This document shows, one piece after another, positions 22,271 through 33,420 of a stretch of 64,000 bases of DNA. Positions within the stretch are counted from its first letter, which is position 1. Each line of letters starts with the position of its first letter. The notes under the pieces were generated by a model that was not told the origin of the DNA, searched no databases, and saw nothing but the letters and a program-made list of their open reading frames with translations. The stretch covers positions 117,319-181,318 of the forward strand of contig NW_006496564.1 of assembly GCF_000471905.2 (NCBI RefSeq), written 5' to 3'. Source of the DNA: Amborella trichopoda. Its lineage: Eukaryota > Streptophyta > Magnoliopsida > Amborellales > Amborellaceae. The translations under genes were made by a program, and so were the position numbers.

Positions 22271-23109
22271 TTCCCTTTAGAAAAACCCCTAAAGTTAAAA
22301 GCATTTTATACTCTTAATTATGAAAGTAGCCTAAAAACAGTCATTTTGTGAGAAAAATAAAATATATTAAAACTACGATATATTATGGAAAAAATTTATA
22401 TAAAGTTGTAACTTTAAAAGTTAGAATTAAAGGTACCCTTTAAAAATCCATTGAAAAACATTGTTGTAATGTTGAAAAACCATCTAATTGATCATCTCAT
22501 CATCAAGATATATGAGTATGATTTAAAAACAGATATTGAGTCCCATAAATAGTCAACACAGTATCTAGATAGTCTATTTTCAAGATATTTATATGTTTAT
22601 AAATCTACTTGATTTTAACCATTTTTGAAGTTTAAACTTTTATAAAAATAGATTTTTAGATAATCTTAAGAATATTTTACACCAAAATTACACATTATGA
22701 TAAAATTTGGAATTGCGCTGTAATTGGATTGTTTAAAGTTCTGACGTTATAAAACCACGCCCATATTTTATTGTCCTCAAAATAAGCTTTTGGAAGAAAA
22801 AAAATGAAAATCTATAAACTACCTTAAATTTTTCTCTTCGTGGAGATTCTCTTTGGTGCCATCCTCCCGTAGCACCAACGAAGTACTGATATTGATTCAA
22901 CATTTAATTACTTAAATACAGAGTGATATTTTTCATCTCTTTTAAGTGAAAGTTATACCCACCCATTCCAGCCACAAATACATAGGTACCCTTTTATTTA
23001 TGAACTCATGTTTTTGAATCATGAATGTAATAATCATGCTCTTTAAACCAACACTTTTCCCGTTCTCAATGTTTCCTGATCCATTTTTTTTGTTCCATAT
23101 TATTAGACA
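22271..23109. other. AT-rich intergenic DNA, no gene seen
   Basis: No coding or structural signal is identified. Confidence 0.55.
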
Positions 23110-23635
23110 AAGCCTGAAGGAAAATTGTTTCATGTTTGTACATTTGCAGTCTCGAGGTATAAAGCATCCATCGTAAAGACGGATGCAAATAGGTGGTCCA
23201 TCTAAAAACAATTGAAACTGATTTTTGTAATACAATTCTTAATTTTTGTAATAAAATTATTAAGTTTATTAATTTATAAATTTTGTAATTTTATTAATTT
23301 GTAACTTTTGTAATAAAATTATTAATTTTTGTAATAAAATTTGTAATAAAATTATTAATTTTTGTAATAAAATTTGTAATAAAATTATTAATTTTTGTAA
23401 TAAAATTTGTAATAAAATTATTAATTTTTGTAACTTTATTAATTTTTGTAATTTATTAATTTGTGATTTTTGTAATAAAATTATTAATTTTAACTTTCAA
23501 AATTTATTTATTTTTTCATATTCATGATCTCTATGTTAGATATTACATGTCCTTAAAAATAAGTTCCAAAACTCCATCTCAAAATAGAATTTTAAGTGGC
23601 GACTCATTTCTACATGGACACATAAAAGCCGTGTC
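23110..23635 (-). repeat. Dispersed repeat, copy 2, with an AT minisatellite
   Basis: It is the reverse complement of the repeat at 2,075-2,400. Homology is split into 23,110-23,230 and about 23,490-23,635 by an expanded array of TAATAAAATTATTAATTTTTG-like units. The array, at about 23,230-23,490, has a period of about 33 bp in its regular part. Copy 1 lacks the array. Confidence 0.75.
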
Positions 23636-24347
23636 CAAAACTGAATTACCACCCATTTATTTTAATGGTATAAGGTCTGAGCAGGGGTTCATCTGGGCCT
23701 AGGCTCAACCCAGGACGGCCCGATTGGCAGCTCTACTGACATGTAAGGTAGCCAAGCAAGGATCGGTGTGGTTCGAACTTCTAATGCTTGGCCCAGGCCT
23801 AAGCACAGCCCAAGGGGCCTTATTGGGTAGCCCAAACTTTGAATGGCCTATTTAGCAGTCCTACTATCCTTGTCATGAATCTTGCATTTCTGATGGCGAA
23901 TTAGTACACAGCGAAACACAGAAAAAAACATGTACAAAATAACATGGACCTGGTAGGAGTTCTATATATCTTTCAAGTCCAATTACAGTATTCCAATTGG
24001 TCTCGATTTCCTCTGCATTCCATGCGTGTGCTACCTTTATTTCAAGAGTTCAATGCTTGTAACCTTAGGCAAGCCTCATGATTACTAGAACTAAAGCTAC
24101 TATTCCACAATGTAGATGCTTTAGCCTTTGATGGAGATGGCCTAAGAGTTTTTGCCAATTCACCGTGCTGAGTTTCAGTGCTACATGTCCCACTCTAGGT
24201 TTTTTTAGAAAGGGAAACAAAAAGCAAATAGAGGTTTAGGAAAAAGAGCCTAGGCTTAATTGGTTAGCCCTTCACAATTTACAACACTTCATTTTAGTCT
24301 CAATTCTTACCAAGGGTAGGGGCCCTTTCCCCACTGACTCACCCAAA
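23636..24347. other. Intergenic DNA, possible hAT-like remnant
   Basis: The stretch 23,680-23,870 has GGGCC and CAGCTCTAC phrases (GGCCCGATTGGCAGCTC) that resemble hAT MITE termini, but I could not pair two ends. The rest shows nothing. Confidence 0.35.
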
Positions 24348-24483
24348 AAAGAAAAAGAAGAGAGAGGAAGATGTGATAATTTTTTGAAGCCTTAGAGCGA
24401 CAAGTCTAGAGAGGTAAAGAAAAAGAAGAGAGAGGAAGATGTGATAATTTTTTGAAGCCTTAGAGCGACAAGTCTAGAGAGGT
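24348..24483. repeat. Perfect 68-bp tandem duplication
   Basis: The unit starting AAAGAAAAAGAAGAGAGAGG and ending GTCTAGAGAGGT occurs twice without difference, at 24,348-24,415 and 24,416-24,483. It is either very recent or an assembly artefact. Confidence 0.95.
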
Positions 24484-24492
24484 CTTTGGGTA

Positions 24493-24606
24493 GCACATGA
24501 CTCCCTTTTCACGAATGGAATCTTCCCTTGAATTCCCTCTCTAGAACTAGCATGACTCCTTTTTCACGAAAGGAGTCTTCCCTTAAATTCCCTCTCTAGA
24601 ACTCTC
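24493..24606. repeat. Imperfect tandem duplication of about 57 bp
   Basis: Two units with ATGACTCC, TTTTCACGAA, TCTTCCCTT and ATTCCCTCTCTAGAACT lie end to end with several differences. Confidence 0.85.
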
Positions 24607-25711
24607 CCCGGAGTCCAATTATCTCACCTTGGTGGATATGCTTTTGAAATTAGATAAATATCTCTTAACCATCTTTTTCATTAAATAACACTCCATAACT
24701 ATATATCTACTTCATCCACCCAACACTAATTCTATACGAAACATCTTCCTCAATCTCTCATTTCCATGGATTATGAAGGACTATATGTAAATAAATTCTA
24801 TTTGAATCGTAGTAGCTCACAATCAGGCACACATACATGGTTCTGTATAATCATGTATGAGACTTGGAACATATAAACAAGGTATGCAATGCTTGTGATA
24901 TTTCTTCAGATTAACATAAAACATGAAGTGGCACTAAGTACAAAACTTCAAATGGACAACAGCTAAATTGCATTATTATCGCTGAGCTAGTAGTGCAAAT
25001 ATCCTTGGCGCTTTATACAGTGACTGATTCACTTCTTATGGTTAATCCGCTTAGGTCGATGAATGGAATGTAGTGTCATATACTAAAGTCCCACTCATTT
25101 AGCAGAAAACTGCTTTATTTGTTGACCTTGCTTAGGCGGGACCAGCATGGGTTATGGCCCTTAATTGTACTACAAATGTGCTAGTGACAGTAGAATCAGG
25201 TAAATGGATCTTGGTATGAAAATCAAAAGGGGTGAGGGTAATTTGGTGATGATGGGGTACTTCCCAATACATCCAATTTCAATTAGATGCACAATTCATG
25301 TTAATCATATTAGTCAGGAACATCTAATCAACCACCATGCTGAATTGGACATGCAAAAGGTTACTTGAACAAAGATTAGATCGGTCCAGAGATTTTCTTT
25401 ACTTTGTTATGGTCTTGTTTGATTGGATAGATGTAAATATGAACCATAAGAATCCTTACTCCTACTTTGTTCCAAAATGGTTCAGGAATAGATAAAACTC
25501 AATATGAAGCAGTGAGCTAACACGTCCAGATTTTAAACTTCTTCTTATAGGGGAGAAAGAGAGGGAATACGATGTGGCCAAAGCACATAGTGGCTTGTCC
25601 CATGTTTCCTCATTCCCATCTACTAATCATAGAGGCTGAAAGTGCTACAGAGAGAATTTTAAAATGCTATTTTATGGTTTCTTTGATTCAAATACTTTAT
25701 TGTGATTTCAG
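24607..25711. other. Intergenic DNA upstream of the pectinesterase exons
   Basis: I looked here for the expected preceding pectinesterase exon (motifs such as QDTL and DFIFG) and found none in any plus-strand frame. The last bases, TGTGATTTCAG, form a good splice acceptor. Confidence 0.6.
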
Positions 25712-25971
25712 AACTGCCAACTGAATTCAGTGGCAAACCCAGTGCCAAGTGGAGCAAAACTCATAACAGGGGCTATCTCGGCACAAGCTCGATCAACAAG
25801 GGATGAGAACACGGGCTTCTCCTTCGTGAACTGTAGCATTGGTGGGAGAGGACGCACATGGTTGGGGCGTGCGTGGCGCCCTTTCTCCACTGTCATATTT
25901 GCTTATACCTTCATGTCTGAAATCATATCTCCAGATGGTTGGAATGATTGGAATGATCCATCCCGAGACCA
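25712..25971 (+). CDS. Pectinesterase, penultimate exon
   Basis: This is a host gene exon of 260 bp that encodes part of a pectin methylesterase (carbohydrate esterase family 8). This enzyme removes methyl esters from cell-wall homogalacturonan outside the cell. The frame reads NCQLNSVANPVPSG, then DENTGFSFVNCSIGG, then WLGRAWRPFSTVIFAYTFMS and GWNDWNDPSRDQ. LGRAW holds the conserved active-site arginine. The exon starts after an acceptor (GATTTCAG) and ends at a donor (ACCA before GTAAGT). The split codon is completed by the exon at 28,155. The frame is fully open. The catalytic aspartates, expected in upstream exons, are not found in this window, so the gene is either 5'-truncated or has very distant upstream exons. 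Confidence 0.9.
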
Positions 25972-27547
25972 GTAAGTTGCCATTCTTCCATCTGAAATCA
26001 ATACTAGAACTGGCGCTAATTTTCTATATTTTCCTATTTCCATCTAACATTTCATATGCTTGTTAATTGTTATACGAATTCATGAAGATGAATATCTCTT
26101 ACAACAATCATTGAATGCTCCAGTATAAGTTTTTGAACAGTGAAACATGCATTCAAATGAAGCTAAAATCCAAATGTTCCTCGCCAACTGTTGAAATAAT
26201 TGACCACAGAAATAAATTACCATGACAAAAAAGCTAAGACATAACTAATCGAACTGTAGCCAGATCTTCTAATAATCAAATATTAAAGAAACACCATGAA
26301 TAGCTACGTTTTCTAAGAGCTCTTGTTACCTATAGCATCTGGCAGATCCACTGGATGTTAGGGAGGTTTCCATTCTAGACCGCAAAGCAATTTGACAGAG
26401 AGAGGTTTACATACTTAGAGCCTCATGGTGACCATACGAGGAATGACAGAGACAACTCTACTGCTCGAAATTAATTTGAAAGGTCCACCAACAAATACCA
26501 TTATTTTATTTTAGGAATAAAATGATACAGGAGAAGAATCCTAGAACAAACGTATGACAAAAAGGGTGTCCACCAAATCCTAGCACCAGTGACTATAGCA
26601 ATCTTTGAGACAATATTTGATAAGGTTATGAAAGATGTAATCCTCCAATTGTAACACTTTAAGAGCAAGCATTGTGACTGAGGGAAACTTTCACAAGAAG
26701 CCTATGTGAAACTTGTTATTGTAACCAAATGATTATCACATGCACAGAGAGTAACAAAACAAAGGAGCTTAAGATATGAGTATGGAATATTTGGCCATAT
26801 CATACAAACCTGCATTATGATTAGGAGTTTGAGATGGAGCCAAAAATACATGACGCATAAATTATATGAAGTTTCATGCGTAGATAGGACCACATATGAC
26901 GTTTACTTGTAGCTACTACTCAGTGCCGATGGTTCTAGATGCACACGATTTTACAACCCCTTGCCAAAAAACTTAGATTCAAGTCATTGAACACATAAGT
27001 TAACATGTCACAGTCCCTTCGGCAGTGCAGTGATGAAGTAAACAGATACCTTCAACATATGAATTAAAGGGTCATGGTCCATTTAATGGTTCAATGAAGT
27101 AAATTAGGTGGACTGGTAAACGTTTTTCACACTACCTAGTATTTACTGTAATGCGAATTTGGTGAGGACTCCTTTCTTCAGGGTACATTTTTCAGTGAGA
27201 ATTTCCTTTTCATGTTTTCCTCTTAGAATTTGCAGAACTCCACACTAAGTTCGGGTAGACATGAGGAACGAGTGCCACAAGAAGAATGATAATGCAAGAA
27301 CTATCCAAATTATTGCTCTTTATGTAAGAGAATAAACCACAAGGAGCCCATTCTAATGAGAAAAATATTGATCAACATACTAGGATATAATATGCAAAGA
27401 TTCTGAAAGAATCGTGTTGATTGACTGACAAAACTCAAGGATCCCATGAGCACAATGGTCACATAATTCCTCATTTGTGGTAGTAGATGTAGAAGAAATA
27501 TTTTAAGTTATTCACATGAGTACATTCTAGATCACTATAAGAACTAA

Positions 27548-27755
27548 TTTAAAAAGTTATAGCCCCACAAATATTCATACGTGCAGCACTCTACTGTGCG
27601 TGTGTATGTATGCATATGTGTTGGGTGTGTGTGTGTGAGAGAGAGAATTTTAAAAAGTTATAGCTCTACAAATATTCATATGGGTAGCACTGTACTCTAT
27701 GTGTGTATGTGCATGTGCACGCGTGTGTATGTGTGTGTGTGAGAGAGAGAGACAA
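27548..27755. repeat. Tandem duplication of about 104 bp with GT/GA runs
   Basis: TTTAAAAAGTTATAG followed by ACAAATATTCATA, then a GTGTGT run and a GAGAGA run, occurs twice in succession. The microsatellite tails differ between the copies. Confidence 0.85.
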
Positions 27756-27854
27756 AGAAAAAGCGATAATTTTGAAGATTGTGACATGTGTTATTGGGCA
27801 TCTTAGACATTTGGATCAAAAGTATGAGTGAATCTTATAGACATTTGCATCAAT

Positions 27855-28083
27855 GTTATCAAGATCAGACTGGCCACCAAACCAGTGAGGGGTTTGGTCT
27901 AGTGAAAATCAGTCCAACCACCAGTAGTACTAGATTTTAGGAAACAAAACAAAATACAAATAAATATAATCGTTCAAAAATATAAGCTATATCACATTGG
28001 TTTTGATTAGTTTTTTTAGCCAAACTCTATTTTTGCTTTGAACCAAACCGACCAAATCGCCAGTTCGGTCCAATCTTGATAAC
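27855..28083. mobile_element. MITE-like element with GTTATCAAGAT ends
   Basis: It begins GTTATCAAGATC and ends ATCTTGATAAC, an 11-bp inverted terminus. It is related to 7,853-8,188 by its interior (CAGTGAGGGGTTTGGTC). It lies in the pectinesterase intron 71 bp before the acceptor. Non-coding. Confidence 0.75.
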
Positions 28084-28154
28084 TATGATTCATTATATCT
28101 CTAACTCTCTCTTCTTGGTTGCAACTTATTTGTTATTACTTGGTGGAAAACTAG

Positions 28155-28311
28155 GACCATATTTTATGGAGAGTACCAATGCAGTGGAAGTGGAGCCAAT
28201 ACAACATCGAGGGTTTCGTACGTGCATATCCTCAATGATAGCCAAGCTGCTCCTTTCCTCAACATTTCTTACATTGATGGTCAGCAATGGTTGCAGCCCT
28301 TCACAAATTAA
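28155..28311 (+). CDS. Pectinesterase, last exon
   Basis: This exon continues the frame of the exon at 25,712-25,971. The split codon gives Q, then TIFYGEYQCSGSGANT, a VSYVHILNDSQAAPF segment, and ISYIDGQQWLQPFTN before a TAA stop at 28,309-28,311. The TIFYGEY-CSGPGA block and the FI-G--WL-P ending are the standard carboxyl terminus of plant pectinesterases. Together the two exons give about 139 residues of a protein that is usually 330-400 or longer. The frame has no internal stop and the splice sites are sound, so this part was functional recently or still is. Confidence 0.9.
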
Positions 28312-30090
28312 ATGTGACACTTGTTGTCTAGACTACCCTACCCTGCCCCTCATGTTCTTTCACATATTTCTTCTGGTTGTATTATTTCAATATCTCTCTC
28401 TTTCTCTCTCTCTATCTATCTCTGTGTGTGTATGTGTGACATCTCTTGGTTAAGATATATTTTTTCAGACATAGAGGAACATTAAAAGGTGGCTGCCATA
28501 AATATATTTCCGGTGTGTGCATCTAAGATTAGGTTCAAAAGATAGAAAAGTGGATGGCAATAGCACACCCAAAGTTACAAACAAGTAAAAGAGATGTGCC
28601 TGAATATTTCAAAAGCGTAGAGAGAAATATATTCGAAAGGATATATCGGTTTAACCATGTAGACAAATCTGCACCAAAATTATGCCACTTACTGAAAAAT
28701 TAAATGGATAAAAAACTTAATTCCTAGTACAAGACTGATTAATGAAAGGAAATCAAGACAACATAAATAAATGTTAAGGGACAAACGTAAAAGGAAAAAC
28801 ATTCCTCTATAAATTGTCAACTAGAAAGAATGTACCCTACAGAAGGATCCAAGAATCAAAAAAGAAAGAGACATTGTGGTACCCCAAATATATTTCAAAG
28901 GTCAGGAATCAAATCTATTAAACATAACAAAATTTAATATTATAAATTCAACTATTTTACATTTATCTAATATCTATTTTCTAAACTTTTCTTATTTCCT
29001 TTTATTTCATAGGTTGCAGAACCTCAACTTTTAGGCTATGTTTCATATCATGGACACATGTCAACCATTGAACTCATATCAATGTCAAGGCGACATTGAT
29101 CTCAAGCCACCCATGAAATACAACTACTTGCACTTCAATTATGATAATATAAATATCAATAAACTGAGATTTTTCATCCAAATTTCTTTTCAAAAGATTA
29201 AAGATCAAACCCTGGAAGTTTTCAGATTCCCATCAATACTAATGGAGAAAACCCCAGAAACGCATGATACAGCTAAAATGCAAGCATGGCAGGTCTCATT
29301 TTTAAATGCACTCAAAAAAGCAAGGAGTACAAACATCAAAGGATAGCTCAGCCTCTCCTATATCAGAGGGTATCTCATCTCTCCATCATACTTCATTCTC
29401 ATGCAAAACATTCCATTCATCCCTTCCTTTGCCACTCCATGTCTATGTATTTCTCTTATCTGTAGCACATCTAGGATTTCTCCTAGAACAACTAATTAAT
29501 AGAGCTTTACTTTACGACACCTTAAAGTGGTTCCAAGAAATCTTCTTATTATTGTCCCACACTTTTGCTATATGCTAGAAATCCATGCCACTACTCAATC
29601 TGGCCAGCACGGCTGAGGACTTCATCATGTTGCAGATACTTGCTGCACCTGATTTAGCACTGCATTATGAAATGTGGAGTCTCTTGATGCAACTTACACT
29701 GAATTCCATCTATCCACTACTCCAACACCAAGATCATCAAGGGGCACTATACCATGTCTCTCCATATGCGACTTGTAAGTTTTTGGCCTTATCTCAAATT
29801 CCATGATTCTCATCAGCGGATGGTAACTGCCTCTAGCATGGTACTGATGCCCTCTACCATGGATTGTGCTTTCAAAATGCTTCACCAATCTATCATCCAA
29901 AAATAATGTGTTTCTCAAGTAGACAAGCTCCCAGCATCTCGAGAAAGCTTGAGGAGAAGTAAAGCCCATCAATATAAACCACAGTAGTGATCAGCACAAT
30001 TAAATTCTGTTCCCACCCCTAAGCTAGCAACTGATGCATGCATTATACTATAAAGTACCTCAATTTATTTTTCATACAAAAAATACCCCA
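28312..30090. other. Non-coding DNA downstream of the pectinesterase
   Basis: It contains a CT/GT microsatellite at about 28,398-28,437 and otherwise unremarkable sequence. Several open frames of 70-100 codons between 29,038 and 29,972 overlap on both strands and match no family I know. I see no gene. Confidence 0.5.
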
Positions 30091-30099
30091 TTTTTTTTA

Positions 30100-30560
30100 A
30101 TTACCAAAAATGAACAAGAAGAGAAGCGCTATGCTGGGGTAGGGGGACTTGAACTCAATCAATGAGGTCAACTTCTTATGATGCTTCCACCCAGTCAACG
30201 AGCTTTGAATTTGCTACAGGCACAGAAGCTGAAGGCGCAGGAAGTCGAAATGATTTGGAACACAGAACGCGGTAACAGTTCGAGTGCCGAAGAGAAAGAG
30301 TTCCTGTCTGGAAAGCGTGATACCGAGACTCCAGGCCAGTTGAAAGCAAAAAGTGCTTTGTTGCGTTGTTCTAAGTTATATCGCTCTTTAAGGCTGACTT
30401 CTATTATAAGGCAGTTGTTCAAGCTTTTTCCTCATTTGAAGCAGCTATTTAAGAGTTTTAAATGCTCTTTTATTACTAAGCAAGTCTAGTTGGGCCTTAC
30501 TAGTAAAGGGGCTTAGATCAAAGCTTTGGTTTCCTTCTTTTTAGGTAGGCGAGTCAGCTG
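30100..30560. other. Higher-GC island, possibly mitochondrial DNA
   Basis: This stretch has a base composition and phrasing unlike its AT-rich flanks (for example GAGTGCCGAAGAGAAAG and TTGGGCCTTACTAGTAAAGG). The style reminds me of plant mitochondrial intergenic DNA. Both flanks carry related AT-rich phrases (TACCCCATTTT before, CTCATTTTATTTTAATTA after), as if the island split one sequence. It has overlapping open frames but no recognised gene. Confidence 0.35.
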
Positions 30561-30754
30561 CAGATTATATCATTTCTTTTTTATTACCACAAAAGTATCT
30601 CATTTTATTTTAATTAGCCAAAATTACCTCACTTCATAAACTACAAAATTAAGGTTCTTTCTGTTCTGTATACTTATAGTTATTATCGTCAACTATTTCA
30701 TTTTGATAGTTTCTGTAGTTACATAGATTATACCTATTTGTACAAAGACATCAG

Positions 30755-31190
30755 CAATTCCCAATCGTTAATACATAGAGGCCAATAAGCATATCTTGAG
30801 TTGGTATAGAAATAGGATCTCCAATAGTCAGAGATAAGAGATTCATATGAGTATACATAAGTAAACGGGCTTCTGCTTGAGCTTCGAAAGACAACAATAT
30901 ATGAATAGTTATGATCCCCATCGAAGTCTGCATTGAATCCCTTACAAACTAATGGATGTAAACAAATAGCACATCCCTCCACTAGAGTTAATTAGAATTC
31001 CTATATGGCTAATCTATGCAAAGTAGGTGCTTTATTCAACAATACAAGATGTCTTTCCATAACTTTTTGAAGTATTTCCCATACAATTGGTTCTTATTCC
31101 TGAATTTTACTTTTAGCAATCCTTATGTTGGAAGTAACATGTTGTCAGATTAGACCACAAATTAGTTAACCATAAACATATTTTTGTTAA
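30755..31190 (-). pseudogene. rpoC1: Nuclear copy of plastid rpoC1 (fragment)
   Basis: The minus strand carries a decayed piece of the plastid gene for the beta' subunit of the plastid-encoded RNA polymerase. In order on the minus strand I can read SNIRIAKSKI, then [64 protein letters not shown] and [18 protein letters not shown]. These match the family in the correct order and include the NADFDGD catalytic metal-binding motif. Reading moves between frames and meets stops, so this is transferred organelle DNA with no function as a gene. It ends 445 bp before the 5' LTR of E1. Confidence 0.9.
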
Positions 31191-31634
31191 TGGTAGTCCA
31201 GTAGTTATACCAAGTTATTACTGCAAATTCGGAGATTTTGTTACTACGACAGAGAAAGAAAGATCCAAAGATCTGAGTCAAAATCATCTGAGTTCATCGC
31301 CCAATGAAGAGTTTCCAAAACATTTGACTCTTTAATCATTGCAGTATAAAGGATTAGTAAATCAAATAATATATAGTAAATGGATCAGTTTGAAAATCAA
31401 TGAATTGTTAGTCGTAGAATATTATTCCCGTCAGTCTTAAACCTAAAATTATAATTTGTAATCGTTCTTGTATCAAGGGGTTTATTCATAGGTACATTTG
31501 ATTGATTCGAATTTATAATTGTTTGAATTGTGTAATCTACAACTACAGATATTGGTAACCGGCCCAAAGCAATTTGATTATAATTCAATTCATGACTATC
31601 GTAGGTGGACAGCTCATATTCTTTAGTCATTGAC
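31191..31634 (-). other. DNA between the rpoC1 fragment and E1, one unassigned frame
   Basis: A 77-codon minus-strand frame at 31,397-31,630 starts [20 protein letters not shown]. It has the AT-rich style of organelle genes, but I cannot assign it to any plastid or mitochondrial gene. It may be an extension of the plastid insert or chance. Confidence 0.3.
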
Positions 31635-32865
31635 TGTTTGAAGATATTTTTCAGTACTTTGGTCCCAGATGCGGAATAAAGAGGAAGCCAGTCAATAAAG
31701 CTTAATATATAGTGGAATTCTTGACAGTCTCAGAATTGCCTCAGAATAGGTTATAATATTCCTAAGCACTTGAAAACGCCACCTGCCAAGTTTCGTAGCA
31801 ATCTGACATGTCTATGGCAATGCAGACCAAGAAATAATTTTCAAAAAATTAGTCTCTAGCATCCTGAAACGGACCCCGTAACTAGAACTATATTTTTGGT
31901 GCTTCAAATTGTTGTGGGACCACTGCCATTGGATCTGGTACAGCTGAAAACCCATATGGGTAAAATACCAAAAAGGAAAAAGCCGCATACTATTCCCGTG
32001 TGGCCTCCCTGTACCAAATCACCATTAATGGTGACTGTTTTCACAGTTTCAGACAGTGAATTTGGAGGCCCATATCTCATTCGTCCTAAGCCAGAGCATG
32101 CTCAAATTTTATAAGCATGTTCGTCTGGTCAAGACGGGCATTTTGATATGTGGCACGGCCCGTGACGATGTCCGAGCAAGGAGAAAAGCTAGAGAGAAGT
32201 TGTCAATCCGTGAAAAATTTTGCAGAAAAATCAACAGCAACATGCCTCGCTCGAGTGGCAAAATCATGGTGCTCGTAGATCGGATTAACATGAGACCAGT
32301 TCCATTATGTGCATAAGGTTTAGGGCTATCTCTGATCTAAACCCCATATATGATGAACAATCGGATTTTGCACACGAAGCTAATAAAGTAACTAAAAATT
32401 CTAGCATTGAAATTTCAGATTTCGGTTAAAACTCTAAAGTTGCAAAATCTTCGTCAGGGAGTGAAATCAAGCTGTGTTTGTTGCCACGCGATCGTGACGG
32501 CATGCTTAGTGTGATCCAGTGAAGAAACGAGCACACTATCGACCTGTAGTTTTCAAGATTCATCCAAATTTCACGTCGCATGATCATGGCTTAAAAACAC
32601 GATCCGTGACTCGAAATTGGTATCAAACCGATCGCCATGATGAGCCCTACAAGAAAACAATTATCTTTCAGTCGAACATGCATCAAAGTACCTCCGGATC
32701 ATCTACGAAAGATCATGCAAGTTCTAGGGTAGCAGCAGGGACTGTTTTGGAGTTCCATATATTGTTGGGCAGAGGTAAAACAATCATTTTGCACCCAATT
32801 TTAGAATTTCTTTAATTTAATTAAATTATAATTATCATCAATTTAGGTAGTTTTTGGACATTTAC

Positions 32866-32946
32866 CCATGTTTGGGCTCAATTCTATAAGTACATGTTAA
32901 ACATAATTGTCATGGAACCCTTGATTTTTCAATACTCATCAATAAA
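32866..32946 (+). promoter_or_regulatory. Core promoter of the E1 LTR
   Basis: CCCATGTTTGGGCTCA is followed by TCTATAAGTAC at 32,883, aligned with the TATA boxes of the solo LTR and the E2 LTR. AATAAAG near 32,941 is a possible polyadenylation signal. Confidence 0.55.
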
Positions 32947-33420
32947 GTTTGAGAGTTTTCACGTTCAAATTGTGGGCACGTCTTGGAGAGAGAGAGGGGA
33001 GAGAAAAAAAGGTCTGGTACCCTTTGGTGAAGGTAACTTTCTCTCTCGTCCCTCATCTCTCTCTTTCTTTCTCCTCCTCTCATCTTTTTATTTCTCTCTC
33101 CCTTCCTCTCTCGTTCTCTCTCCTCCTCTCATCTGTCTCTTTTTCTCTCCTCTTCTCATCTTTCTCTTTCTCTCTCCTCTCGTCTATATCTTTCTTTCTT
33201 ATTTCTTCTCAGATCTTTTTTATCCACTTTCCTTTTTTTTCTTTATCTTTCTTTTCTCTTTGTTTTCTTTCTTATTCTCTCTCCTTCCTCTTTGTTCATG
33301 CATGGCGGAGTCTATCGCCTGGCATGATGTCTTCTTGCTTCATAGACACGAACAGTGAGCCGGGCCTTAACTTGAGTGGCGGGCCAAGTCCCTGTCATAG
33401 TTTCCTTGTCTTCCCTTTTG

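Larger units (their letters stand above)
25972..28154 (+). other. Intron of the pectinesterase (2.18 kb)
   Basis: It begins GTAAGT and ends CTAG, joining two exons in the same phase. It contains a tandem duplication with GT/GA microsatellites (27,548-27,755) and a MITE (27,855-28,083) close to the acceptor. No other exon is visible inside. Confidence 0.85.

Noticed and set aside
29038-29972. Candidate genes in frames of 70-102 codons
   Set aside because: The frames overlap on both strands and show no recognisable domain, no splice logic and no conservation clue.
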